DNA from: an uncultured Bacteroides sp.
GTDB taxonomy: Bacteria > Bacteroidota > Bacteroidia > Bacteroidales > Bacteroidaceae
NCBI RefSeq assembly: GCF_963675905.1
Contig: NZ_OY780936.1
Coordinates: 1,745,946-1,809,945 of the forward strand
Direction of reading: 5' to 3'
Length of the DNA stretch: 64,000 nt
Numbering within the stretch: the stretch's first letter is position 1; each line of letters begins with the position of its first letter. Under the pieces are notes generated by a model. That model was not told where the DNA came from. It ran no database searches and worked only from the letters and a program-made list of their open reading frames with translations. The position numbers and the translations under genes were made by a program. Of this stretch, positions 43,550 to 53,155 are shown in pieces.

Positions 43550-44974
43550 TTATTTATCTCCGGGCATCCACTCATAACATCCGGCGTCTGGTTTTCCATC
43601 CTGCAAGCGATTCCGTCCATTCAAATCATACGGGTAATTACGAGCTATTTCCAGGTTACCAATATCTTTGGCTTTGCACAAAGAATCCGGGCGGAAATCA
43701 TATTTATAATTTTCTTTATCTATGTTTTGGAAGTTCATCTCTTTTGCCCAGGTTATATTGACCAATCGTTCACTTTTCTCCTCGACAGAATTAATAAGCG
43801 AATTAGAAAAATAGTAATCGAAAGCAATACTTGTATTATCCGATTTGCTTCCTTTAATTTCATCAGACGAAGAGCCGGTAATCAAACAGTTATAGAATGA
43901 TGTTTTTAAAGGATAACCAACACTATTAAGTTTATTTGCAAAAGCCAGGGCTACCCCATTACGGATATTCCAGGAGAAAAAGTTTGCCAGTGTACAATGG
44001 GTAAAAGTATAATCTCCACCCAAAAGATTGACACAATTATCTCCGGCATTGGTAATCTGGCAGTTTGCAACTGTTGCTTTACAGGAAGTCATACTAAGAG
44101 CATCTCCTTCCACATTATGCAATATAGAATTGGTGAGCCTTAATTTTTCATTATCTATAGATGATGAATCACAACGTATTCCGAACTGTCCGCTATGAAT
44201 ATCAGCATAATCGAAACGGTTCTGATAACTGGAAGAATAAAGGCGAATACCGCCCCACTGCCCCGGTATTCTGTTATAAGGAAGATTTGTAAACATGTTA
44301 TCTAATCTGTCGCCACGAAACAATACCGGATTACCAAGTGTACCTTGAGCATCGATAGTGCCATGCACCAGCACAGAAGCTTTATCATGGAAATAGAGTC
44401 GGGTTCCCGCTTCACATTGCAATTTTGCTCCACTATTTATCCGCAAACTATCATAAACAAGAATTGGCCTTCGGGAAGTAAATGTAGTATCTTTATCAAT
44501 AGTCTTACCTCGCAGGATAAGTACATCCTGACCATAAGCCAGCAATTTAATATCTTGCTTAACTCCATTGGTAATAAAGACCAGGGAATCTTTCATCTGT
44601 ACAGGATTATCCCTATCCAGAGGGTTTATTTTAACTTCCACAAAAATATGCATGCTATCTTTTCCCTGAATCTCAATATCCGAGAATTGAGTCCCTTTTT
44701 CTCCATCCACATTAACTTTAAAACCAGAATTGGCCGCATTAGCCAAAACAATAGAAGATATTTTTAATGCTTCTTTATTGGGATTATACACTTTAATCTT
44801 TGCAGTTGCAGAACCAATGGAAGTAAAAACAGTGTCAAAAGAAAGAGTATCCTGAGAAAAAGCAAGTAGATGAGATGGATTGGAAGAGAAATTCTCATCA
44901 TTACACGATGAGAGGACGGCACATATCCCTGTTAGCAGGAAGCATAACTGTATGATTGAAAGAAATTTCTTCAT
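43550..44974 (-). CDS. Right-handed parallel beta-helix lipoprotein
   Basis: A 474-residue lipoprotein (ICAVLSSC, Cys24). An N-terminal immunoglobulin-like segment (about 40-150, with SIGSATAKIKVYNPNKEALKI) precedes a repetitive beta-helix (about 180-430) with many short strands such as CKATVANCQITNAGDNCVNLLGGDYTFTHC and ends PDAGCYEW. The repetitive Asn/Ser-rich turns are typical of beta-helix surface proteins, often polysaccharide-binding or degrading. No enzyme motif is certain. It is the gene upstream of the EEP protein. Confidence 0.75.
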   Translation of the reverse strand: MKKFLSIIQLCFLLTGICAVLSSCNDENFSSNPSHLLAFSQDTLSFDTVFTSIGSATAKIKVYNPNKEALKISSIVLANAANSGFKVNVDGEKGTQFSDIEIQGKDSMHIFVEVKINPLDRDNPVQMKDSLVFITNGVKQDIKLLAYGQDVLILRGKTIDKDTTFTSRRPILVYDSLRINSGAKLQCEAGTRLYFHDKASVLVHGTIDAQGTLGNPVLFRGDRLDNMFTNLPYNRIPGQWGGIRLYSSSYQNRFDYADIHSGQFGIRCDSSSIDNEKLRLTNSILHNVEGDALSMTSCKATVANCQITNAGDNCVNLLGGDYTFTHCTLANFFSWNIRNGVALAFANKLNSVGYPLKTSFYNCLITGSSSDEIKGSKSDNTSIAFDYYFSNSLINSVEEKSERLVNITWAKEMNFQNIDKENYKYDFRPDSLCKAKDIGNLEIARNYPYDLNGRNRLQDGKPDAGCYEWMPGDK

Positions 44975-44989
44975 GAGTTTACAGATAAA

Positions 44990-45019
44990 TATAGGGGTAA
45001 CCTTTTAGCTACCCCTATA
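44990..45019 (-). terminator. Weak terminator after pepD
   Basis: TATAGGGGTA and TACCCCTATA form a 10-bp stem around a 10-base loop between the pepD stop and the beta-helix gene start; the T-run on the minus strand is short, so read-through is possible. Confidence 0.6.
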
Positions 45020-45045
45020 CACCAAACGCAGAAAGTGCGTAAATA

Positions 45046-46506
45046 TTATTTGCTTGCAGGAATATTCGCCAATACTTCCAGCAAATGTTTCCAGAATTTA
45101 TCAACTGAAGGGATATGCATACGCTCATCAGGTGAGTGAACTCCGCGGAGAGTTGGTCCGAATGATACCATATCTAATGAAGGATATTTCTCAAGGAATA
45201 ATCCGCATTCCAATCCGGCATGGATGGCTTTAACCTTTGGTTCTACACCAAACAGACGAACATAAGCCTCTTCGGCCACTTTCAAAATTGGTGAAGCCGG
45301 ATTTGGTTTCCATCCCGGGTAACCATCGCCCACAGAAACTTTGGCACCTCCTAGTTCGAAAGCAGCTTTAACAGCAGCCGACACGTCTTTGCGTGATGAA
45401 AGAGTTGAACTACGTTGACTGGTTTCTACACGGATAATGTTATCTCCCGGCATTTTAATTGAAGCAAGATTGGATGATGTCTCAACAAACCCCGGAATTT
45501 CCTGACTCATTGCAAATACGCCATGGAATACTGCATAAAGTGATTTAATCAAACTAGCAGTTGTATCACGATCAATCGCTGTAGCAACCGGAGATTCTGA
45601 CTGAAGTACCCATTTCATGTTAGATTCGGTCACGGCAAACTCTGCTTCTACTTCAGAAGCAAAAATATTCAGATCAACACGAATTGATTCTTTATGAGCC
45701 ATAGGAAGTGCACAAACTGCATAAGCTTCACGAGGAATTGCATTGTGAAGGTTACCTCCTTTTATTTCGCAAAGGTAAAGATCGTATTTCTCAGCAGCCA
45801 GAGACAAGAAACGAATCAGTTGTTTGTTGGCATTAGCTCTATTCTTATTAATATCATCACCGGAGTGCCCACCTGTCAATCCTTTTATTTCTACTTTAAA
45901 ATAGAAATAATCCTGGGGAGCAGCTATTGGCTGATAAGTATATTCAGCAACCGTGTTTGCCCCACCGGCACAACCGATAAACAATTCTCCTTCGTCTTCT
46001 GAATCCAGGTTAATAAGTATATCACCAGACATAAAACCTTTTTTCAAAGCATTGGCTCCGGTAAGTCCGGTTTCCTCATCAACTGTAAACAAGCACTCAA
46101 TAGGTCCATGTTCTATATCATTAGCAGCAAGAACAGCCAATTCTGTTGCTACCCCAATTCCATTATCAGCACCAAGAGTTGTACCTTTAGCTTTTAACCA
46201 TTCTCCATCAACTTCTGTTTGAATAGGATCTGTAAGGAAATCATGTTCCACATTACTATTCTTTTCACATACCATATCAATATGAGACTGAAGAACTACT
46301 GTCTGTAGATTCTCTTTCCCTTTAGTAGCCGGTTTCTTTATTAAAATATTACCCGCTTCATCTACTTTCGTTTCTAGTTGGTGCTTTTTACCAAACTCTT
46401 TTAAATACTCTATAATTTGTTCTTCCTTTTTTGAAGGACGTGGCACCTGACAAATCTCATTAAAATAATGAAATACCTGTGCCGGTTTTAATTCTATTAT
46501 ACTCAT
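45046..46506 (-). CDS. pepD: Aminoacyl-histidine dipeptidase (M20 family) PepD
   Basis: A 486-residue cytosolic dipeptidase. Zinc ligands and catalytic residues appear in VVLQSHIDMVCEKN, TLGADNGIGVATEL (Asp), VDEETGLTGANAL (catalytic Glu then metal Glu) and INLDSEDEGELFIGCAGG, plus a C-terminal HAGLECGLF. It splits X-His and other dipeptides. No signal peptide. It ends in a weak terminator, and an AT-rich divergent region separates it from the OmpH gene. Confidence 0.93.
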   Translation of the reverse strand: MSIIELKPAQVFHYFNEICQVPRPSKKEEQIIEYLKEFGKKHQLETKVDEAGNILIKKPATKGKENLQTVVLQSHIDMVCEKNSNVEHDFLTDPIQTEVDGEWLKAKGTTLGADNGIGVATELAVLAANDIEHGPIECLFTVDEETGLTGANALKKGFMSGDILINLDSEDEGELFIGCAGGANTVAEYTYQPIAAPQDYFYFKVEIKGLTGGHSGDDINKNRANANKQLIRFLSLAAEKYDLYLCEIKGGNLHNAIPREAYAVCALPMAHKESIRVDLNIFASEVEAEFAVTESNMKWVLQSESPVATAIDRDTTASLIKSLYAVFHGVFAMSQEIPGFVETSSNLASIKMPGDNIIRVETSQRSSTLSSRKDVSAAVKAAFELGGAKVSVGDGYPGWKPNPASPILKVAEEAYVRLFGVEPKVKAIHAGLECGLFLEKYPSLDMVSFGPTLRGVHSPDERMHIPSVDKFWKHLLEVLANIPASK

Positions 46507-46633
46507 ATATTTTTATCTATTTATACTTAGCATTTTTTTATTAAATTACTAAATATGGTTAAATTGATTACTTTCCATATAGTACACCCATACTTTTTAT
46601 TAGAAAAGAGAACGTATAATCCTTTCAAAAGTC

Positions 46634-46641
46634 TATATTTG
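46634..46641 (+). promoter_or_regulatory. Likely -7 promoter box of the OmpH gene, with long leader
   Basis: TATATTTG matches the Bacteroides -7 consensus. The expected start site gives a leader of about 185 bases, which contains a 12-bp inverted repeat (TTATAAATAGCT at 46736-46747 and its complement at 46760-46771). No gene in the leader looks real. Confidence 0.5.
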
Positions 46642-46830
46642 CAGCACAAAAGTAATAGAAATGCTTTACACTATTCCTTTAGTACTGTTAATTGTTACTA
46701 TATGAACAGCATTATTATGCATAAAACTATTATTTTTATAAATAGCTGAACTTCATAAAAGCTATTTATAACAGCTATGAAAACAATAAAATAAAGAATA
46801 TAACTATTTAGAAACTATATCAAACAAATT

Positions 46831-47436
46831 ATGAAGAGAATTAACTACCTTGCAAAAGGGATCCTAGCTGCGGTTGTGGTTGTTATGTTTGCACAATGTA
46901 GCGGAAAAAAAACAGATGCTGATGAATCTGTAACAGCTATGGGTGTTGCACCAAGCGGCCTTAAAATTGCTTACGTTGAAATCGACACACTGCTCACAAA
47001 ATACACCTTCTGGAATGATCTGAATGAGATGATGATGAAGAAAGAAGAGAATATCCGTGCTACACTTAATCAAAAAGCTCGTGAACTTGATGCAGAAGGA
47101 AAAGAATTCCAACGTAAAGTACAAAACAATGCTTTTGTAAGCCGTGAAAGAGCTGAACAGGAAAATGCACGTTTAGTAAAAAAACAACAGGATTTGCAGG
47201 AATTGCAATCCAGACTTACAAACGAATTACAAGCAGAGAACCAAAAGAACAGTCTTCAATTACGTGATTCTATTAATTCTTTCTTGAAAATTTATAATAA
47301 GAAGCATAAATACAGCATGATTTTTAGTAACACTGGATTTGACAATTTACTTTATGCTGATAAGGCTTACAATATCACTAACGATATTATTGAAGGATTG
47401 AATGAAAGATATGCTCCTTCTCAAAAGAAGAAATAA
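46831..47436 (+). CDS. OmpH/Skp-like periplasmic chaperone, lipoprotein-type
   Basis: A 201-residue protein with an unusual lipobox (VVMFAQCSG, Cys23), then the Skp-like pattern: KIAYVEIDTLLTKYTFWNDL followed by a long Lys/Glu/Gln-rich coiled coil (about 75-160) and KYSMIFSNTGFDNLLYADKAYNITNDII, as in OmpH family members. Skp helps unfolded outer-membrane proteins across the periplasm. The lipoprotein-type N-terminus suggests membrane anchoring rather than free solution. It is a single-gene unit with its own terminator. Confidence 0.8.
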   Translation: MKRINYLAKGILAAVVVVMFAQCSGKKTDADESVTAMGVAPSGLKIAYVEIDTLLTKYTFWNDLNEMMMKKEENIRATLNQKARELDAEGKEFQRKVQNNAFVSRERAEQENARLVKKQQDLQELQSRLTNELQAENQKNSLQLRDSINSFLKIYNKKHKYSMIFSNTGFDNLLYADKAYNITNDIIEGLNERYAPSQKKK

Positions 47437-47461
47437 AGCATTTCTATCTATACAATAGAAT

Positions 47462-47507
47462 AAAAAGAGATACTGCTTATCCTAATAAAGCAGTATCTCT
47501 TTTTTTA
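47462..47507 (+). terminator. Terminator of the OmpH-like gene
   Basis: A 17-bp perfect stem (AAAAAGAGATACTGCTT and complement) around a 9-base loop with T-runs on the plus strand. Confidence 0.9.
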
Positions 47508-47572
47508 TGAACATACGTTTGGTGTTTTATAATATAAATAAATTCAGCATCAGCCTTTCAATTGAATAAATC

Positions 47573-47685
47573 GTGGCAGATGGAAGATTAGAGTGGCAGA
47601 TCAATTGCCCATATTTTTTATCTCCCACTAGTCATAAAGCCTATAAACAAAGAGTTTTAAGCAAAATTAGTGGCAGGTGGGAGAT
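47573..47685. repeat. Intergenic element B: GTGGCAGAT words in direct and inverted copies
   Basis: GTGGCAGAT occurs at 47573-47581 and 47593-47601, 20 bp apart. ATCTCCCACTA (47620-47630) is answered in inverse by TAGTGGCAGGTGGGAGAT (47668-47685), whose last nine bases, GTGGGAGAT, are its exact complement. The words are 9-mers ending in AGAT, the same style as elements A and C. Non-coding. Confidence 0.5.
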
Positions 47686-47705
47686 GTTTCTTTGAAAAAA
47701 CAAAT

Positions 47706-48566
47706 TTATTGTTTTAATATTGATCTCCTGTAATGAAGCGGAGATACACCTGCATGCTTTTTGAAGTATTTTCCAAAAAAAGATTGGTTAGGGAAATTTA
47801 ATTCCTGAGATATTTCCTGAATAGTGCACGAAGATCTAAGCATTAGCTTGCTTTCTAAAACAACACAATAATCGATACATTCCTTGGCAGGTTTACCAAC
47901 TATTTGTTTCACTAAAGATGATAAATATTTTGGAGACACACAAAGCTTATTGGCGTAAAAAGAAACATCCTTGGATTCTTTCAGATGCTCGGAAACCAAT
48001 AAAAAGAACTGCCTCACCATCTCTTCTTTTCGAGAAACGGGAACAGTATTATTCATATATTTACTGGCATATCCATGAATCTTTACAAGCAAAGCACATA
48101 ACAGATGTTTCAGCATCTCTGTTCTATGATCATTCTCAACATCTTCTACAACGTTCCACATAATCTGGAAAAAGCTCATAGCCTCTTCCATCTCTATATT
48201 ACTTAATTCAATAGAAGGAAAATCTGGTTTCAAAAGGAAAACAGGCGGATATTTACGTAAGTAATTCAACAAATCTTCCGTAATACTTTTTGAAATGGAA
48301 AATAAGGCAACTCGAAAATCATCACTAAATTTACGATGAAAGACTATAGAATTTAATGCTATTAAAACTATTTCATTTTTAGTTATAACGCGTTTCTTGA
48401 GATTAATTTCTATTTCAGCAGATCCTTCAAGACAAAAACATATATACGATTTTTCAGCATGTATAGGATATTCTAAAACAAAAGATCTATTGATATCAGA
48501 ATACATGATAAAATCGTCCTCTATAGAGACTAAATTCTTACTAAAAAAAAAAGATGATTTATTCAT
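47706..48566 (-). CDS. AraC-family transcriptional regulator
   Basis: A 286-residue regulator: an N-terminal cupin-like half (about 1-150, e.g. EKSYICFCLEGSAEIEINLKKRV) without a clear ligand motif and a C-terminal AraC DNA-binding domain (about 185-283) with two helix-turn-helix parts, VSFYANKLCVSPKYLSSLVKQ and IQEISQELNFPNQSFFGKYF, then the family end FKKHAGVSPLHYRR. It is transcribed away from the RND efflux operon, so it is the likely local regulator of that operon. Confidence 0.9.
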   Translation of the reverse strand: MNKSSFFFSKNLVSIEDDFIMYSDINRSFVLEYPIHAEKSYICFCLEGSAEIEINLKKRVITKNEIVLIALNSIVFHRKFSDDFRVALFSISKSITEDLLNYLRKYPPVFLLKPDFPSIELSNIEMEEAMSFFQIMWNVVEDVENDHRTEMLKHLLCALLVKIHGYASKYMNNTVPVSRKEEMVRQFFLLVSEHLKESKDVSFYANKLCVSPKYLSSLVKQIVGKPAKECIDYCVVLESKLMLRSSCTIQEISQELNFPNQSFFGKYFKKHAGVSPLHYRRSILKQ

Positions 48567-48738
48567 GATTAATTCTTTTTAGACCACAAAAATAATATAT
48601 ATTTGTTAATTCAACAATAACATAATGAAATATAGACCAATTATAATGAATTTTAGAACTTTCTGGCTTATTCAATTATTATGAACTTTGCAGAGATTAA
48701 TTTAGGTAAAAAGTATATTAACTAATTATGTTTATCTT

Positions 48739-49935
48739 ATGATTAAGAAAATTGGTAGATTGTTTGTCACTCCGCTCTCAATTGTCGGAGTATTATTAGT
48801 CTTTTTTTCCCTTAGCTCATGTAAAAAGAGTGGAAATATGGCGGGAAAAGATATGGTGCAAGAATATGCAGTTACAGCTCTAAAGACCTCTGATATGGAA
48901 CTAAAGAGTTCATATCCTGCTACAATAAAAGGAAAGCAGGACATCGAAATTCGTCCTCAGGTTTCAGGAACAATAACTAAATTATGTGTCGACGAAGGTT
49001 CTGTTGTACATAAAGGACAGATTCTTTTTGTTATTGATCCTGTTCAGTATCAGGAAGCTGTTAATGCTGCTCAAGCTACAGTTAATGTGGCACAAGCAAA
49101 TGTAGCAACAGCTAAACTAACCGCTGAAAACAAACGTGAGTTGGCTAAAAATAATATTATAGGCTCGTATGACCTGCAGATGGCTGAAAATTCTTTATTA
49201 TCTAGCAAAGCTACGCTGGCACAAGCTAAAGCACAACTAATCAGTGCAAAAAAGAATCTTTCATTTACAAGAGTTGCAAGTCCGTCGAATGGAGTTGTAG
49301 GAAGTATTCCTTTTCGTGTTGGAAGTTTAGTTAGTTCCAGCATCGCTACACCACTTACTACAGTTTCTGATATTTCAGATATGTATGCTTATTTTTCAAT
49401 GACTGAAAGACAACTTTTAAGTCTTACTAACGAAGGTAATTCACAAAAAGACATACTTAATAAAATGTCAAATGTAGAATTGCAAATGATAGATGGAAAC
49501 GTATATGGCGAAACTGGAAAAGTAGAAACCATGAGTGGAGTTATTGACCAAAGTACAGGTTCTGTCAATGTACGCGCTAAATTCCCTAATAAAAACCGCA
49601 CTTTAAGAAGTGGAGGTACAGGGTCAGTATTGATCCCTTATAAAATGAAAAACTGTATTGTTATTCCTCAGAAAGCTACTTATGAGATACAAGATAAAAA
49701 GTATGTATATGTAGTTGATAGTAAATCAACAGTAAAAAGTACTCCTATTGAGATATTCTCATTAGATGATGGCCAGAATTATGTTGTAACATCTGGTTTG
49801 AAGGCTGGTGACAAGATTGTTACCGAAGGTGTAGGTACTCTTAAAGATGGCATGCAAATTAAGGAAATAACTCCGGAACAAGCTGCTGCAAAAAAAGCTC
49901 AGGCACAACAATCTTCTGAAAAAGCTTCTAAGTAA
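48739..49935 (+). CDS. RND efflux periplasmic adaptor (membrane fusion protein)
   Basis: A 398-residue AcrA/MexA-type adaptor with a lipoprotein signal (FFSLSSC, Cys28). It shows the barrel-sandwich hybrid segment (IEIRPQVSGTITKLCVDEGSVVHKGQILFVIDPVQY), a helical hairpin rich in Ala/Gln (about 110-180), the second lipoyl half (FTRVASPSNGVVGSIPFRVGSLV) and a C-terminal beta domain (IEIFSLDDGQNYVVTSGLKAGDKIVTEGV). It links the inner-membrane pump to the outer-membrane channel. The pump gene follows after 27 bases. Confidence 0.93.
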   Translation: MIKKIGRLFVTPLSIVGVLLVFFSLSSCKKSGNMAGKDMVQEYAVTALKTSDMELKSSYPATIKGKQDIEIRPQVSGTITKLCVDEGSVVHKGQILFVIDPVQYQEAVNAAQATVNVAQANVATAKLTAENKRELAKNNIIGSYDLQMAENSLLSSKATLAQAKAQLISAKKNLSFTRVASPSNGVVGSIPFRVGSLVSSSIATPLTTVSDISDMYAYFSMTERQLLSLTNEGNSQKDILNKMSNVELQMIDGNVYGETGKVETMSGVIDQSTGSVNVRAKFPNKNRTLRSGGTGSVLIPYKMKNCIVIPQKATYEIQDKKYVYVVDSKSTVKSTPIEIFSLDDGQNYVVTSGLKAGDKIVTEGVGTLKDGMQIKEITPEQAAAKKAQAQQSSEKASK

Positions 49936-49962
49936 TAGGTGTATTATTAAAACAGAAGAAAT

Positions 49963-52900
49963 ATGAAATTAGATAAATTTATAAACCGCCCGGTACTTTC
50001 AACAGTTATATCAATATTTGTTGTTGTTTTGGGTATAATCGGACTAGTATCATTACCAGTCGAACAATATCCCAACATTGCACCTCCAACCATTCAGGTT
50101 AGTACAATGTATACAGGTGCGAATGCACAGACGGTAATGAACAGTGTTATTGCTCCACTCGAAGAATCAATCAACGGCGTGGAGAATATGACATACATGA
50201 CATCTACCGCTTCAAACAATGGGTATGCAACTATTAATGTATACTTCAAGCAGGGAAGCGATCCTGATATGGCAGCTGTCAATGTGCAAAACCGTGTAAC
50301 AAAAGCACAGGGATTGTTACCAGCAGAAGTTACTAAGGTAGGTGTCATTACAACCAAACGTCAGACAAGTATGCTGATGGTATTTTCCATATATAGTTCA
50401 GATGACAAGTACGACCAAACATTTTTGCAGAACTATGCCAAGATAAATATCGTACCACAAATTATGCGTGTACCTGGCGTAGGTGATGCTAGTGTTATGG
50501 GTGCTCGTGAATACTCAATGCGTATATGGCTTAAGCCTGAAGTAATGGCTCAATACAAGTTAATACCAAGCGATGTATCTGCTGCACTGGCTGAACAAAA
50601 TATTGAAGCTGCACCGGGACAATTTGGTGAAGACGGAAAGCAATCTTTTCAATATACAATGAAGACAAAAGGTCGTCTTCAAAAAACGGAAGAATTTGAG
50701 AATATAGTTATCAAGGCCTCTGCAGATGGAAATATCTTAAGGCTTAAAGATGTTGCGCGTATAGAACTAGGAGCACAATCAACCAGTGTAAATAGTTATG
50801 CGGACGGACATAACGCGGTAACTTGTGTTATTTACCAAACTCCTGGGTCTAATGCTACTGAAATCATCAAGAATGTGACTTCATTGATGAAGGACACAGA
50901 GAAGTCATTGCCTGCAGGAGTTAAATACAATATTATAATGAACACCAATGACTTCTTGTTTGCTTCAATTTATGAAGTACTCAAAACGTTATTGGAAGCC
51001 TTTATACTTGTAGTTTTAGTAGTATATATTTTCTTGCAGGATTTTCGTTCCACACTTATTCCGGCAATTGCTATACCGGTAGCTTTGATTGGAACTTTCT
51101 TAATGCTGAAGTTATTTGGATTCAGTATCAACTTACTAACATTGAGTGCATTGGTACTGGCCATAGCCATAGTGGTGGATGACGCCATAGTGGTGGTTGA
51201 GGCGGTTCACGCCAAAATAGACCAGGGATACAAATCATCAAAGCTAGCTTCTATTGATGCTATGAGTGAAATCTCTGGAGCTATCCTTTCCATTACTCTG
51301 GTAATGATGTCTGTGTTTGTTCCTGTTAGTTTCATGGGAGGAACTTCGGGAGTATTCTATAGGCAGTTTGGTGTAACAATGGCTGTCGCAATTGGTTTCT
51401 CAGCCTTGAATGCATTAACCCTTAGCCCGGCATTGTGTGCTATATTCCTAAAGCCTCACAATAAAGAGGGAGAGAATAATAAGACCAGTTTTATAGAACG
51501 TTTCCATATAGCTTTTAATACAACTTATGAGAAGTTACTGGAAAAATATAAAGGTAGCATATCACGAATTATCAAACATAAATGGATATCATTTGGTTTG
51601 GTTATCATAAGTTTCATTTTGCTAGTAGTATTAATGAAATTTACTCCATCAGGAATGGTGCCGAATGAAGATACCGGAATCTTTATGATGTCGGTAAACA
51701 TGGCACCTGGAACATCATTGGAACGCACTGAAGAAACAATGAGAAAAGTGAACGATATTCTGAAAACCAACCCTTCGATTGAATCAAACATGCTGATTGG
51801 CGGTTTTGGACTTATATCAGGTTCAGGTAGTTCTTATGGTAGTTTTTTCTGCAAACTCCGCAACTGGGATGAACGTCAGGGAAAAGGACAGGATGTGAAC
51901 AGTATTATCGGTATGCTATATCAGCAGACTGCAAGCATAAAAGATGCTCAAATACTTATCTTCGCTCCTCCAATGATTTCCGGTTATAGTATGACTAATG
52001 GTTTTGAAATGAACCTTCAGGATAAAACAGGTGGTAGTCTTGAAAACTTTAGTCAAGTATCGCAAAACTTTCTGGCTGCTTTAAATCAGCGGCCGGAGAT
52101 TGCAAGAGCCATGACTTCATTTAATCCAAACTTCCCTCAATATCAAGTTGATGTAGATGCGGCTAAGTGTAAGCAAGCAGGTATTAGTCCAGGTACAATC
52201 CTTGAAACTCTTCAGGGATACTATGGCGGTATGTACGTTTCCAATTTCAACCGTTTTGGTAAATTGTACAGAGTTTATGTTCAGGCAGATGCAAAATACC
52301 GTATTAGTCCTGAAACATTAAATAGTATCTATGTTCGTAATGGTACAGAGATGGCTCCTATTAGTCAATTCATGACAATAAAGAAAGTTTATGGTCCTGA
52401 TGTAATCAACAGATTCAACATGTTTACTTCAATGGCTATAAACGGATCTCCAAAACCAGGTTATGCTTCAGGAGAAGCCATCAAAGCCATTGAAGAAGTT
52501 GCCGCGCAAACTCTGCCAACCGGATATGGATATGAATTCTCCGGAATGACCCGTGAAGAACAAAGTACCGGAGGAAGTACTACCGCAATTGTATTCGTTC
52601 TGTGCCTTGTATTCGTTTACTTATTGCTTAGTGCACAATATGAAAGTTATATATTACCACTTGTAGTAATATTGTCCATTCCATTCGGTCTGGCTGGAGC
52701 ATTCATATTTGCTAAGTTCATGGGAACCCAAAACGATATTTATTTGCAGATTGCGTTGATTATGTTGATTGGATTGTTAGCCAAAAATGCCATTCTAATC
52801 ACAGAATTCGCTCTTCAAAGAAGACATTCAGGTATGAGTGTAACCTATTCTGCCATATTGGGTGCAACAGCTCGTTTACGTCCTATTTTAATGACATCAC

Positions 52901-53151
52901 TGGCTATGATTATTGGTCTGCTACCTCTGATGTTTGCAAGTGGTGTTGGTGCAAACGGTAACCGTACTCTTGGTGGTGGTGCTGTGGGTGGTATGTTAAT
53001 TGGTGTGATATGCCAGATATTTGTGGTACCGGGATTATTCGTTGCTTTTGAATATCTGCAGGAAAAAATCAAACCTATAGAGACGACAGGAATGGATGTC
53101 AGTGAGGCAATTCCTGAACTTGAACAATATAGAAACATTGATAATGAATAA
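49963..53151 (+). CDS. RND multidrug efflux permease (HAE1 type)
   Basis: A 1062-residue pump with 12 membrane segments and two large periplasmic loops. It begins MKLDKFINRPVLSTVISIFV and contains the HAE1 marks QYPNIAPPTIQV, the proton-relay DD at residues 406-407 (AIVVDDAIVVVEAV) and the Lys at about 941 in LIGLLAKNAILITEF. Full length and all relay residues suggest an active exporter of drugs, bile acids or lipids. It is flanked by its adaptor and its outer-membrane channel, and a divergent AraC gene may control it. Confidence 0.95.
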   Translation: MKLDKFINRPVLSTVISIFVVVLGIIGLVSLPVEQYPNIAPPTIQVSTMYTGANAQTVMNSVIAPLEESINGVENMTYMTSTASNNGYATINVYFKQGSDPDMAAVNVQNRVTKAQGLLPAEVTKVGVITTKRQTSMLMVFSIYSSDDKYDQTFLQNYAKINIVPQIMRVPGVGDASVMGAREYSMRIWLKPEVMAQYKLIPSDVSAALAEQNIEAAPGQFGEDGKQSFQYTMKTKGRLQKTEEFENIVIKASADGNILRLKDVARIELGAQSTSVNSYADGHNAVTCVIYQTPGSNATEIIKNVTSLMKDTEKSLPAGVKYNIIMNTNDFLFASIYEVLKTLLEAFILVVLVVYIFLQDFRSTLIPAIAIPVALIGTFLMLKLFGFSINLLTLSALVLAIAIVVDDAIVVVEAVHAKIDQGYKSSKLASIDAMSEISGAILSITLVMMSVFVPVSFMGGTSGVFYRQFGVTMAVAIGFSALNALTLSPALCAIFLKPHNKEGENNKTSFIERFHIAFNTTYEKLLEKYKGSISRIIKHKWISFGLVIISFILLVVLMKFTPSGMVPNEDTGIFMMSVNMAPGTSLERTEETMRKVNDILKTNPSIESNMLIGGFGLISGSGSSYGSFFCKLRNWDERQGKGQDVNSIIGMLYQQTASIKDAQILIFAPPMISGYSMTNGFEMNLQDKTGGSLENFSQVSQNFLAALNQRPEIARAMTSFNPNFPQYQVDVDAAKCKQAGISPGTILETLQGYYGGMYVSNFNRFGKLYRVYVQADAKYRISPETLNSIYVRNGTEMAPISQFMTIKKVYGPDVINRFNMFTSMAINGSPKPGYASGEAIKAIEEVAAQTLPTGYGYEFSGMTREEQSTGGSTTAIVFVLCLVFVYLLLSAQYESYILPLVVILSIPFGLAGAFIFAKFMGTQNDIYLQIALIMLIGLLAKNAILITEFALQRRHSGMSVTYSAILGATARLRPILMTSLAMIIGLLPLMFASGVGANGNRTLGGGAVGGMLIGVICQIFVVPGLFVAFEYLQEKIKPIETTGMDVSEAIPELEQYRNIDNE

Positions 53152-53155
53152 CGGA

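Noticed and set aside
46555-46749. 64-codon plus-strand frame upstream of the OmpH-like gene
   Set aside because: It spans the -7 promoter box and starts upstream of the expected start site; no ribosome-binding context or family match.
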